Below are positions 9,214 through 18,700 of a stretch of 64,000 nucleotides of DNA, piece by piece. The notes beneath the pieces are model-generated. The model was not told the origin of the DNA and did not search any database. It saw nothing but the letters and a program-made list of their open reading frames with translations. The DNA is from Paenibacillus odorifer (GTDB lineage: Bacteria; Bacillota; Bacilli; Paenibacillales; Paenibacillaceae): positions 4,092,001 to 4,156,000 of the forward strand of contig NZ_CP009428.1 in assembly GCF_000758725.1 (NCBI RefSeq). The letters are read 5' to 3'. The translations under genes were made by a program, and so were the position numbers. Numbering within the stretch: the stretch's first letter is position 1; each line of letters begins with the position of its first letter.

Positions 9214-10187
9214 AAATGACGTCTTACCTCCTCAAGCACCTGAGTTATTGCCTCTTCAAGCGTAGCTTCTATACGCGCACCTGCAGCACGGGTATGACCG
9301 CCGCCGCCAAACGTTTGCGCCAATGCAGCCACGTCTACTTTACCGGCAGAACGTAGGCTAACCTTGACCGCATGTTCATGAATAACTTTAAAAAGAATGC
9401 CTACTTCCACGCCCCGTATATTACGAGGGTAGTTTACGATTCCTTCCAAATCTTCATTAGCAGCAGCACATTCGATCATATGCTCGGGTGTAACATATAG
9501 CCAGGCAATATCCCCTTCAGGAGATAATTCCAGCGTATTTAAGGCTTTATTTAATATTTTAACCTGTGGCAGCGTCATTTCTTCAAGCAATGTCTCAGCG
9601 AGTTCAGGACCGTTAACTCCAAGGGATAATAGCTCAGATACAGCTGCCATTACTTTTGGTGATGTGTTGGTATAACGAAAACCACCGGTATCTGTTAACA
9701 GACCCGTATATATAGCTGTGGCGATATCAATATCCCATTCGATCTCGAATGTCTTCAGCAGGTCGAACAATATTTCCGCTGTCGCAGCTGCATCCGGTTT
9801 GATTAAATTAACGAATCCATAACCGTTATTTGTTGGATGGTGATCAATGTTCAGGATAAGAGCCTCATTCGCAAAATAGCGGTTTGTCAGCCCTACTCGC
9901 TGAAAATCCGCACAATCCACACAGATGACGTTGCTGTATTGACGGGGCGGTTCACTAGAGGCCATATTGATGATTTCATCCGAATGCCATAGGTATTCCA
10001 TTCGCTTCGGGATCGGTCCTTCATTCAGCATAGTGTATTTTTTGCCCAGACATGAGAGAAGCCAGCCCACCGCAAGGGTGGAGCTGACTGCATCTCCGTC
10101 CGGCTGAACATGCGACACTACAAGGTAATCGTCGTGTTCCAGCAGAAACTCACGGGTCTGCTGGAGACTTTGTTCATAGCTCTGCAT
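9210..10187 (-). CDS. nrnA: Oligoribonuclease / pAp phosphatase, DHH family
   Basis: A 325-residue DHH/DHHA1 phosphoesterase matching NrnA, which degrades nanoRNAs and dephosphorylates 3'-phosphoadenosine 5'-phosphate. Metal-binding motifs are visible in order: VQPDGDAVSS, VDCAD, DHHPTN and DTGGFRYTN. The DHHA1 domain ends with the glycine-rich FGGGGHTRAAGARI. The start MQSYEQ at 10187 has AAGGAG seven bases upstream; the in-frame ATG at 10253 runs into rbfA's 3' flank without a ribosome site. It sits between rbfA and truB, as in many Firmicutes. Confidence 0.94.
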   Translation of the reverse strand: MQSYEQSLQQTREFLLEHDDYLVVSHVQPDGDAVSSTLAVGWLLSCLGKKYTMLNEGPIPKRMEYLWHSDEIINMASSEPPRQYSNVICVDCADFQRVGLTNRYFANEALILNIDHHPTNNGYGFVNLIKPDAAATAEILFDLLKTFEIEWDIDIATAIYTGLLTDTGGFRYTNTSPKVMAAVSELLSLGVNGPELAETLLEEMTLPQVKILNKALNTLELSPEGDIAWLYVTPEHMIECAAANEDLEGIVNYPRNIRGVEVGILFKVIHEHAVKVSLRSAGKVDVAALAQTFGGGGHTRAAGARIEATLEEAITQVLEEVRRHL

Positions 10188-10259
10188 TCGCCGTCTCCTT
10201 TTTAAAGGTTGTTCAAAATAGCATAACGCTATTTTGAACCCCACTTTAATCACTTATTT

Positions 10260-10607
10260 CTAATCGTTCTTATGAAGCTCTCCAAGAAGCTTCTCAATAT
10301 GACTGCCATAAGCGACAGATTCGTCGATCTTGAAGATCAGCTCCGGTGTATGCCGAAGGCGAATGGCCTTGCCAAGCTCTGAGCGAAGAAAACCATTGGC
10401 TTTCTCAATCGCTTTAAGCGAGTCTGCCTTCTGCTCTTCATCCCCGAACACGCTTAAGTATACCTTGGCTTGCGATAGATCGTTAGTCACATCTACGCCA
10501 GTTACAGTTACAAAACCGATTCGAGGGTCTTTCAGACCGCTTTGGATAAGTTGACTAAGCTCTTTCTTGATCTGCTCGCCCACTCGTCCTGCTCTAATTT
10601 TAGACAT
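10260..10607 (-). CDS. rbfA: 30S ribosome-binding factor A
   Basis: A single KH-like domain protein of 115 residues that binds immature 30S subunits and helps process and mature the 16S rRNA 5' end, important in the cold. Family segments [25 protein letters not shown] (split here as [12 protein letters not shown] and [16 protein letters not shown]) and [13 protein letters not shown] are present. GAGGTGA lies just upstream of the ATG, 18 bases after infB. Confidence 0.96.
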   Translation of the reverse strand: MSKIRAGRVGEQIKKELSQLIQSGLKDPRIGFVTVTGVDVTNDLSQAKVYLSVFGDEEQKADSLKAIEKANGFLRSELGKAIRLRHTPELIFKIDESVAYGSHIEKLLGELHKND

Positions 10608-10625
10608 CTATATTCACCTCTTCGC

Positions 10626-13286
10626 TTAGCGCTCTACAGTTTCCATAAGAAACGCTTCGATAATGTCGCCCTCTTGGACGTCATTATAGCGTTCCAAAGT
10701 TATGCCACATTCATAACCTTGCGCCACTTCTTTGGCATCATCTTTGAAACGTTTCAAAGTATCAACCTTACCTGTGAACACTACGATTCCGCTACGGATC
10801 AAGCGCATTTCAGCATTACGGGTAATTTTACCAGAAGTAACCATACATCCTGCAATGGTACCCACTTTGCTGATTTTGAACACGCTGCGAACTTCAGCGT
10901 GACCGATAACATTCTCTTTATAGATAGGATCGAGCATACCTTTCATGGCACTTTCGATTTCTTCAATTACGTTGTAGATAATGTTGTGCAGACGAACATC
11001 TACTTTTTCTTGCTCAGCAGCTGCTTTGGTCTGTGCGTCTGGACGAACGTTAAAGCCGATAACGATAGCATTAGATGCTGCTGCAAGCGTAATATCGGAT
11101 TCAGTAATCGCACCAGCACCGCTGTGAATGATCTTCACGCGTACGCCTTCCACTTCGATCTTAGCCAAGGATCCTTTAAGCGCCTCGACTGAACCTTGTA
11201 CGTCAGCTTTGATAATCACGTTAAGGTCTTTGATCTCGCCATCTTTAATGTGCTGGAACAGATCATCCAAAGTTACACGGGTGTTCGTATTCAGCTCAGA
11301 TTGACGTTGGGAAGTGGAACGTCTATCAGCAATCGCACGGGCTTTACGCTCGTCTTCGAATGCCATAAACGGATCGCCAGCTTGTGGCACCTCAGTCAAA
11401 CCAGTAATTTCTACTGGAGTAGATGGTCCAGCTTCTTTAATCTTACGACCTTTATCATTGACCATCGCACGTACACGTCCGAAGCAGTTACCTGCTACAA
11501 AGGCATCGCCGACTTTCAACGTACCGTTCTGAACGAGTATACGAGCAACTGGTCCACGGGATTTATCAAGCTCAGCTTCTATAACAGTACCGCGTGCCCG
11601 TTTGTCAGGGTTCGCTTTGTACTCATTAACTTCAGCTACGAGCAGGATCATTTCCAGCAGTTCTTCCAAGTTAATACGTTGTTTCGCAGAGAGGTTAACG
11701 AAGATGGTATCTCCACCCCACTCTTCAGGAACAAGTTCATAACTTGTAAGCTCTTGCTTCACCTTATCAGGATCTGCGCCCGGCTTGTCGATTTTATTAA
11801 CAGCGACAATAATCGGAAGTCCAGCAGCCTTAGCGTGTGCAATAGCTTCAACGGTCTGAGGCATAACACCGTCATCAGCAGCAACTACGATAATTGTCAT
11901 ATCCGTAACCTGTGCACCACGAGCACGCATAGCAGTAAATGCTTCGTGACCAGGTGTATCAAGGAACGTGATTTTCTTTTGATTAATTTCGACTTGATAA
12001 GCACCGATGTGCTGAGTGATTCCGCCGGCTTCGCCTAGAGTCACATTTGTCGAACGAATAGCATCAAGCAGTGTAGTTTTACCATGGTCAACGTGACCCA
12101 TAATAGTAACTACTGGAGGACGAGTCTGAAGATCCTCTTCATTGTCATTCTCTTCCACTGTTTCGAAGCTGTCCTCATCAACAGGAATCTTCACTTCTAC
12201 TTCTACGCCAAATTCAGCAGCGAGTAGCAAAATGGTGTCGATATCAAGTTCTTGGTTGATGGTAGCCATAACACCCATTGAAATCAGCTTTTTGATTACT
12301 TCAGAAGCATCCTTGTGAAGCAATTTCGCTGTTTCACCAACGGTCATGCTGCCACGAACGATGATTTTCTTAGGTGTGTTATCGATCTTCTCGCGGTGTA
12401 CCATTGGTTGGTTCTTGCCACGACCATTCTTACCACCACGACCGCGGTAGTTACCACCTTTACCATCATCAAAACGTCTTTGATTATTATTCGGTCTGCC
12501 ACCAGTTGTGTTCTTTTTAGGACCTCTGTCATCACCGCGTGTGAAACCTCCGCCTGTGCCAGATTGACCTTGTGGACGGCTGTCAGTGCGTGGTGCACTG
12601 TTTTGTCCTTGCGGACGGCTGCCACTTGTGTTGCTTCCTTGTGGACGGCTTCCACCAGTGTTGCTGCCTTGTGGGCGGCTACCACCAGTATTGCTGCCTT
12701 GCGGACGGCTGCCACTTGTGTTGCTTCCTTGTGGTCGGTTGCCGCCAGTATTACTGCCTTGCGGACGGCTGCCACCGGTATTGCTACCTTGTGGGCGATT
12801 GCCGCCGGTAGTGCTGCTTTGCGGGCGGCTGCTACTAGTACTGCTAGTACTGTTAGTACGTGGAGCACCGCTTTGTTGCGGACGTGCATTCTGCGTTGAA
12901 CCTGTTTGTGTTCTGCGGGAATCTTGTCCGCTTTGGGGCCTTGGGGACGTCGTCGATTGGTTGTTGTTTTGGTTACTGTTCATACCTACCTGCTTTTCCT
13001 GTTGATTTTTGTTGGCATTCTGAGCACTTTGAGGTTCGGCTGTTACCGCACCGGTTGTTACCGGCCGGCTGCTGGTGCCGGTATCCCGCTTGGCTGCAGC
13101 GTTTGATTTGATATCCTTAAAGAACTGTTCAACTTTGTTCACGGATCCATTCTCCATGACACTCATATGATTATTCACGGGGACATTCAAACGCTTCAGA
13201 ATAGTAATAATTTCTTTACTGCTCATGTTTAGTGACTTTGCGTATTCGTACACGCGCAATTTATCTTTGTTCTCTTCTTTAGTCAA
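10626..13286 (-). CDS. infB: Translation initiation factor IF-2
   Basis: GTPase that brings fMet-tRNA to the 30S subunit and promotes subunit joining, 886 residues. The N-terminal IF2_N helix ([18 protein letters not shown]) is followed by a low-complexity linker (about 70-300) with eight 10-residue repeats and an RGG-rich patch ([14 protein letters not shown]), then a second IF2_N segment, the G domain ([21 protein letters not shown]), and C-terminal domains. The TTG start at 13286 is chosen because GGAGGTG lies 6 bases upstream and gives [10 protein letters not shown]; a GTG at 13295 overlaps that site. It overlaps ylxQ by 8 bases (TTGACTAA). Confidence 0.97.
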   Translation of the reverse strand: MTKEENKDKLRVYEYAKSLNMSSKEIITILKRLNVPVNNHMSVMENGSVNKVEQFFKDIKSNAAAKRDTGTSSRPVTTGAVTAEPQSAQNANKNQQEKQVGMNSNQNNNQSTTSPRPQSGQDSRRTQTGSTQNARPQQSGAPRTNSTSSTSSSRPQSSTTGGNRPQGSNTGGSRPQGSNTGGNRPQGSNTSGSRPQGSNTGGSRPQGSNTGGSRPQGSNTSGSRPQGQNSAPRTDSRPQGQSGTGGGFTRGDDRGPKKNTTGGRPNNNQRRFDDGKGGNYRGRGGKNGRGKNQPMVHREKIDNTPKKIIVRGSMTVGETAKLLHKDASEVIKKLISMGVMATINQELDIDTILLLAAEFGVEVEVKIPVDEDSFETVEENDNEEDLQTRPPVVTIMGHVDHGKTTLLDAIRSTNVTLGEAGGITQHIGAYQVEINQKKITFLDTPGHEAFTAMRARGAQVTDMTIIVVAADDGVMPQTVEAIAHAKAAGLPIIVAVNKIDKPGADPDKVKQELTSYELVPEEWGGDTIFVNLSAKQRINLEELLEMILLVAEVNEYKANPDKRARGTVIEAELDKSRGPVARILVQNGTLKVGDAFVAGNCFGRVRAMVNDKGRKIKEAGPSTPVEITGLTEVPQAGDPFMAFEDERKARAIADRRSTSQRQSELNTNTRVTLDDLFQHIKDGEIKDLNVIIKADVQGSVEALKGSLAKIEVEGVRVKIIHSGAGAITESDITLAAASNAIVIGFNVRPDAQTKAAAEQEKVDVRLHNIIYNVIEEIESAMKGMLDPIYKENVIGHAEVRSVFKISKVGTIAGCMVTSGKITRNAEMRLIRSGIVVFTGKVDTLKRFKDDAKEVAQGYECGITLERYNDVQEGDIIEAFLMETVER
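12597..12836 (-). repeat. Eight 30-bp tandem repeats inside infB
   Basis: Eight consecutive 10-codon units of consensus (G/S)G(S/N)RPQGSNT lie in the IF-2 linker, the first and last being degenerate. The repeat keeps frame and codes for a flexible, basic, glycine/serine/asparagine-rich region. Such arrays can expand or contract by slippage without breaking the reading frame. The antisense strand shows long open frames here, which are an artefact of the repeat composition. Confidence 0.9.
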
Positions 13287-13602
13287 TAAATCCACCTCCG
13301 ACAGTATCTCCGAGTTGCTTGGAGATCATTTCCGCGAATCCTTTATCCGTAATGGCCAGTACTACACGCTGGTCTTTACCAATACTTGCACCGAGTTCAT
13401 CCCGGTGAAATGCGATTACTAGTGGAATATCGTAAGTTCCGCATTTATCACGGAACTTTTTTTGGGTATTATCTGAAGCGTCACCTGCCAGAACGACCAG
13501 CTTCGCCTCTGAAGACCGTACAGCTTTGAGTACAGCCTCGTCACCGGTGACTATCTTGCCTGCTCTCATGGCAAGCCCTAAATAAGAAAGCGCCTTACTC
13601 AT
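13279..13602 (-). CDS. ylxQ: L7Ae-family RNA-binding protein YlxQ
   Basis: A 107-residue ribosomal protein L7Ae/L30e/S12e-type fold that in this family binds kink-turn RNA. Matching segments are [34 protein letters not shown] and the C-terminal DKGFAEMI. Its cellular role in Firmicutes is not settled. The ATG (MSKAL) overlaps the preceding rnpM stop by 8 bases (ATGAGTAA) and its own stop overlaps the infB start by 8 bases, so the three genes are probably translated as a coupled set. Confidence 0.9.
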   Translation of the reverse strand: MSKALSYLGLAMRAGKIVTGDEAVLKAVRSSEAKLVVLAGDASDNTQKKFRDKCGTYDIPLVIAFHRDELGASIGKDQRVVLAITDKGFAEMISKQLGDTVGGGFID

Positions 13603-13903
13603 TATCCTCACTATCCTTTGCTGCTAGGAACTGCTCTTCCACGGATGTAAACTCCCGGGCTAGCTGGGCGTAGATTTCAGGACTCACTTGACATTTCAAT
13701 GCACGGTCAAGTGCTTTGTTCTTTTGTGCCAGCTGAAAGCATTCAAGCTTGCCGCATATGTAAGCACCACGGCCTGACTTCTTACCCGTCAGATCAATCA
13801 GCACTTCACCTTCAGGCGTTCTTACCACACGAATCAGCTCTTTTTTAGGCATCATCTCTTGGGTAGCAACGCATTTACGCAGCGGCACCTTTTTTTGTTT
13901 CAT
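13595..13903 (-). CDS. rnpM: RNase P modulator RnpM (YlxR family)
   Basis: A 102-residue DUF448/YlxR protein with the diagnostic GRGAYIC motif, an N-terminal RKCVATQEMMPKKELIRVV segment and a basic surface. Members of this family have been reported to bind the RNA subunit of RNase P and modulate its activity, hence the newer name. GGGAGGCG precedes the ATG. The C-terminal 25 residues ([16 protein letters not shown]) are acidic and extend beyond the family core of about 90 residues. Confidence 0.9.
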   Translation of the reverse strand: MKQKKVPLRKCVATQEMMPKKELIRVVRTPEGEVLIDLTGKKSGRGAYICGKLECFQLAQKNKALDRALKCQVSPEIYAQLAREFTSVEEQFLAAKDSEDNE

Positions 13904-13931
13904 ACCAAACGCCTCCCGTCAAGCAGGTTAA

Positions 13932-15029
13932 TTAATCTATGGAGACGGAATCCTGATGCATTTCATCAATAGAAGATTTCGGTCTGCCGTATTCCTGCTC
14001 CGCTTGAGTTTCACTCTTGATATCAATTTTCCAGCCGGTAAGTTTAGCGGCAAGACGTGCATTTTGCCCTTTAATACCGATAGCCAGTGATAATTGATAG
14101 TCAGGAACGATAACTCTCGCCATCTTCTCCGCTTCAAAGACTTGAACTTCAAGAACCTTGGAAGGGCTTAGTGCATTCGCAACATATTCCTGCACCAGAT
14201 CAGAATAACGGACGATATCGATCTTCTCACCGCGAAGCTCAGTAACGATGGTCTGAACGCGTGTGCCTCTTGGACCTACGCAAGAACCAACGGGATCTAC
14301 TTCTGGATTGCGGGAATACACAGCAATCTTCGAGCGGAAGCCAGCTTCACGAGCTACAGAACGAATCTCAACTACACCGTCAAATATTTCAGGAACTTCA
14401 AGCTCGAACAGACGCTTCAGTAATCCAGGATGACTGCGGGAGAGCATAATCTGCGGACCTTTTGTTGTATTCTCAACTTTTGTGATATAAGCCTTGATGC
14501 GTTCGCTTTGTTTGAACTTTTCACCTGGCATCAATTCGCTAAGCGGAAGAACCGCTTCGATTTTACCAAGATCAATGTAAATGTTCCGCATATCTTGACG
14601 TTGAACTAGTCCAGTAACGATATCATCTTCTTTGTCGATAAAAGCATTATAGATAAGTCCACGCTCTGCTTCGCGAATCCGTTGAGTTACAACCTGCTTA
14701 GCAGTCTGTGCGGCAATACGTCCAAAATCACGCGGTGTCACTTCAAGCTCAGCGATATCTTCCAGCTGGAAATGCGGGTTAATTTCTCTGGCTGCCGGCA
14801 ATGAGATTTCAGTCCTTGTATCCAGGACCTCCTCAACAATTAACTTGCGGGCAAACACTTTAATGACACCTGTATTGCGATTCATGTCAACACGCACGTT
14901 CTGTGCTGCATTGAAATTACGTTTATAACTAGAGATCAGCGCCGCTTCAATCGCTTCAAACAGCACATCTTTACTGATGCCTCTCTCCCTCTCCAGCTCA
15001 TTCATTGCTTCAATAAACTCCATACTCAT
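13932..15029 (-). CDS. nusA: Transcription termination/antitermination protein NusA
   Basis: RNA polymerase-associated factor that stimulates pausing and intrinsic termination. At 365 residues it has the N-terminal polymerase-binding domain (about 1-125), S1 domain (about 135-200), and two KH domains (about 230-345, with GPRGTRVQ and GIKGQNARLA loops). It lacks the two acidic C-terminal repeats found in E. coli NusA, as is normal for Firmicutes, and ends with an acidic tail. AAAGGGGGG lies 10 bases before the ATG. It follows rimP after 26 bases. Confidence 0.97.
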   Translation of the reverse strand: MSMEFIEAMNELERERGISKDVLFEAIEAALISSYKRNFNAAQNVRVDMNRNTGVIKVFARKLIVEEVLDTRTEISLPAAREINPHFQLEDIAELEVTPRDFGRIAAQTAKQVVTQRIREAERGLIYNAFIDKEDDIVTGLVQRQDMRNIYIDLGKIEAVLPLSELMPGEKFKQSERIKAYITKVENTTKGPQIMLSRSHPGLLKRLFELEVPEIFDGVVEIRSVAREAGFRSKIAVYSRNPEVDPVGSCVGPRGTRVQTIVTELRGEKIDIVRYSDLVQEYVANALSPSKVLEVQVFEAEKMARVIVPDYQLSLAIGIKGQNARLAAKLTGWKIDIKSETQAEQEYGRPKSSIDEMHQDSVSID

Positions 15030-15055
15030 GAATTTCCGGCCCCCCTTTCAAGACG

Positions 15056-15523
15056 TTAAAAAATAATGGCCAATCTCGCACTTGCGACCTTGGCGTACGG
15101 TACTGCATGTTCTTTTTTGCCCGCGGAGATGAGCAGTTCCTCGTTCTCGAACGAGAGCAAACGACCTTCAAATTCTTTGAGTCCTTGAATCGGCTCATAA
15201 ACAGTCACATACACGTCCTTACCTACCGCTTTAGCTACATCCGCAGCTTTTTTGAGAGGACGCTCTGCTCCCGGCGAGGAAACCTCAAGGAAATATGCCT
15301 CAGGAATAGGATCATTCTCATCTAACTTCTGACTGAAATATTCGCTAATGATCCCGCAGTCATCAATATCAATGCCGCCTTCTTTATCTACGAATATACG
15401 CAGAAACCAATTGGAGCCTTCCTTCACGTATTCAACGTCCACCAGTTCGAAACCATTGTCGTCGAGATAGGGCCCGAGCATCTGCTCTACCGTTTGTTTA
15501 ATTTTAGATTTGGGTGTGCTCAA
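15056..15523 (-). CDS. rimP: Ribosome maturation factor RimP
   Basis: Assists early assembly of the 30S subunit, particularly the S12 region. The 155-residue protein has both domains, with FELVDVEYVKEGSNWFLRI, the strongly conserved YFLEVSSPGAERPLK and the C-terminal SH3-like barrel. The TTG start at 15523 (MSTPKSK) is chosen because GGAGG lies 9-10 bases upstream; longer in-frame starts up to 15565 lie before that site. It is first in the nusA-infB operon, as in B. subtilis (ylxS). Confidence 0.95.
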   Translation of the reverse strand: MSTPKSKIKQTVEQMLGPYLDDNGFELVDVEYVKEGSNWFLRIFVDKEGGIDIDDCGIISEYFSQKLDENDPIPEAYFLEVSSPGAERPLKKAADVAKAVGKDVYVTVYEPIQGLKEFEGRLLSFENEELLISAGKKEHAVPYAKVASARLAIIF

Positions 15524-15568
15524 AAGAAAATTACCTCCACGAACTTGTCTTTTGCTATATACCAAAGA

Positions 15569-15594
15569 TAAAGAGTGGGTTTCCCCACTCTTTA
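15569..15594 (-). promoter_or_regulatory. Leader hairpin before rimP: possible NusA-sensitive attenuator
   Basis: A perfect 11-bp stem (TAAAGAGTGGG with CCCACTCTTTA) closed by a GAAA tetraloop on the minus strand lies between the promoter at 15627-15655 and rimP. The downstream tract TCTTTGGTAT is U-rich but interrupted, the pattern of a weak intrinsic terminator. In B. subtilis, NusA has been reported to autoregulate its operon through termination in this leader, so the same control is likely here; that step is inference. Confidence 0.65.
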
Positions 15595-15626
15595 CACAAC
15601 GGACTTATCTCATTATTACCAAAGAA

Positions 15627-15655
15627 ATTATACCATAGGGAAACTGGACTGACAA
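15627..15655 (-). promoter_or_regulatory. Sigma-A promoter of the rimP-nusA-infB operon
   Basis: TTGTCA (-35, 15650-15655) and a perfect TATAAT (-10, 15627-15632) are 17 bases apart, with an extended -10 TGG. Transcription should begin near 15620, giving a leader of about 97 bases that contains the hairpin at 15569-15594. This is the best promoter seen in the window. Confidence 0.88.
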
Positions 15656-15722
15656 GTGCTAGCCCTTGACTCCCCCTTTGGAGCACTCTTTTCTAGCCAT
15701 GAAATAAGTGTTGTTAAAGCCT

Positions 15723-18700
15723 TTAAAATAGGGAAAGTTGATTGCTTTCCGGTAAGCCGCGGAAGCAGCCCATGCCAGTCAGCAGCTCAATAACCGTCTT
15801 ACTTGCCTTTGATTTCTGCTGGAAATCTTCAATAGACAGGAACTCTCCAGCATCTTTCGCAGCAGCTATGTTGATAGCAGCATTCTCACCAATTCCCGCT
15901 AATGCGGAAAACGGAGGAATCAAACTCTTGTCATCAACAATAAACTTATTCGCTTCTGAGCGGTAAAGATCAATGTTTTTGAATGTAAACCCACGTGCCG
16001 TCATCTCCAAAGCCATCTCAAGGACAGGCAACATAGCCTTTTCCTTAGGCAAAGCTTGAAATCCTTTTTGCTCAATTTCTACGATCTGACGGCTGATGGC
16101 TTCATACCCCTTACAGCACAATTCAATATCAAAATCTGCCGCACGTACAGAGAAATAAGTCGCATAATATTCAATAGGATGATACAGCTTGAAGTAGGCG
16201 GTACGTACTGCAGAAATTACGTATGCAGCAGCATGCGCCTTCGGGAACATGTATTGAATCTTTAGACAAGAATCAATATACCATTGTGGGACCTTGCACT
16301 TTTTCATTTCCTCGATCCATTCGTCAGACAAACCTTTACCTTTACGAACACTCTCGGTAATTTTAAAGGCCAAGCTCGCATCCATTCCCGCTTTATAAAT
16401 TAAAAAGAGCATGATGTCATCACGACAACCGATAACGGTCTTAATGTTACAAGTGTTATTCTTTATAAGCTCTTGAGCGTTACCAAGCCAAACTCCAGTA
16501 CCATGAGACAAACCTGATATTTGCAGTAAGTCAGCAAAGCTGGACGGCTTCGACTCAATAAGCATTTGACGTACGAACTTGGTACCCATTTCGGGCACAC
16601 CATAGGTCGCAACCGGTGATCTGATTTCGTCAGGTCTTACTCCAAGTGCATCTGTAGAGTTAAACATGCTCATTACTTTCGGATCATTCATCGGGATAGA
16701 AGTTGGATCAACACCTGTCAAATCCTGAAGCATCCGCATCATCGTCGGATCATCATGACCCAGAATATCAAGCTTCAGCAAATTCGCGTCAAAAGCGTGA
16801 TAATCAAAGTGTGTGGTCTTCCATTCAGCATTGACATCATCTGCCGGGAATTGTACTGGCGTAATATCTTCTACCTCCATATAGTCTGGAACAACGACTA
16901 TACCACCCGGATGCTGTCCCGTACTACGTTTAACGCCTGTACAGCCAGCCGCCAGACGGCCAACTTCAGCTCCACGCCAACGTTTCTGGTGCAGTTCTTC
17001 GTATTTTTTTGCAAATCCGAAGGCTGTCTTCTCAGCTACGGTACCAATCGTTCCGGCACGGAATACATTTTTCTCACCAAACATTTCTTTGGTAAAGTTA
17101 TGTGCATTCGGCTGATATTCCCCTGAGAAGTTCAAGTCGATATCGGGGACTTTATCCCCTTTAAATCCAAGGAAGGTCTCGAACGGAATATCCTGGCCTT
17201 CACCTTTGAGCTTCTGACCGCAATCCGGGCAGACTTTATCTGGTAAATCGAATCCGCTCCGCACACTACCGTCAAGGAACCATTCACTATGGCGACACTC
17301 GGGATCTAGGCAAATATAATGCGCAGGCAAAGGATTAACTTCTGAAATCCCAAGAAATGTAGCGACTACAGAAGAACCTACGGAACCCCGCGAGCCTACG
17401 AGATACCCATCCTGATTTGATTTTTTTACGAGACGTTCAGAAATCAAATAGTTGGCAGAGAACCCGTATTTAATAATCGGTGCAAGCTCTTTCTCCAAAC
17501 GGGCAATAACTACTTCAGGCAGCTCTTCACCGTAAATGGATTTGGCTGTATTGTAGCAGGTCTCGCGAATTTCTTCGTCCGCCCCGTCAATAATTGGTGT
17601 AAATAGCTTATCTGGAAATAGCTCCAGTTCTTCAAAACGCTCCGCCAGCTCAACTGTATTTGTGACAACGACTTCCATCGCTTTTTCAGCACCGAGAAAT
17701 TCGAATTCAGACAGCATTTCATCCGTTGTGCGGAAGTGTGCATCCGGTTTGCGTTGGTCTTTAAGCGGACTAAAGCCTGTGATCCCATTAATCGTAATAT
17801 CACGATACAGCTTGTCCCGGGGTTCAAGATAATGCACATTCCCCGTTGCGATAACAGGTTTATTCAACTGTTCCCCTATTTCGCAAACCTTGCGGACTAC
17901 ATCGCGAAGCTCATCAGGGCCTGCTACAAAACCCTTGTCCACCAAGTGCATGTACATGGTCAATGGCTGAATCTCCAGCACATCATAAAAATGAGCAACC
18001 TCCATGGCTTCCTCAGTCGTTTTGTTGAGTACTGCTTCAAAAAACTCTCCACGTTCACAACCGGAAATGACTAGCAGTCCATCTCTATGCTCTTCCAGCT
18101 TGGATTTTGGAATACAAGGTACACGTTTGAAATATTCCGTATGTGACATGGAAATGAGCTTATAGAGATTTTTTTTGCCTATTTGATTAAGTGCATAAAT
18201 ATTACAGTGGAACGGTCTTGTGTTCGAAAGATCATTACCCACATAATCGTTTAGCCGATCAAGGCGGGTCATGCCCTTCATCTTTTCAGCATCTGCGAGC
18301 AATCCTGTTAATATACCGCCGAGTGCTATGGTATCATCAATCGCACGGTGATGGCTCTCCAGAAGAACTTTATATTTATCGGCTAATGTGTTCAGCCTGT
18401 GATTCTTCATGCTTGGATATAGTAAGCGAGCGAGCTCAAGCGTATCAAGAGATGGATTCGGAAGATCAGGTTCACCTATTTTACGTAACGAGGCCTGAAT
18501 AAAACCCATATCAAATCTGGCGTTATGAGCTACAAGGATACTGTCACCCACAAATTCAACAAACTTACGCAGTACTGGTTCAAGATCAGGAGCATCCTTA
18601 ACCATTTCATCCGTAATATTGGTCAATTGCTGAATATGATAAGGGATTTTCTCATGCGGATTAACAAAAGTAGAATAACGGTCTACTTCTTTGCCTTCGC

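Noticed and set aside
12597..12836. Tandem repeats as a possible CRISPR array
   Set aside because: Units are directly adjacent with no unique spacers, keep reading frame and lie inside infB.
12315..12899. Long plus-strand open frame opposite the infB linker (194 codons, with others in adjacent frames)
   Set aside because: It is a by-product of the tandem repeats: several frames stay open on both strands, codon use is unlike neighbours, there is no ribosome site, and the minus strand encodes conserved IF-2.
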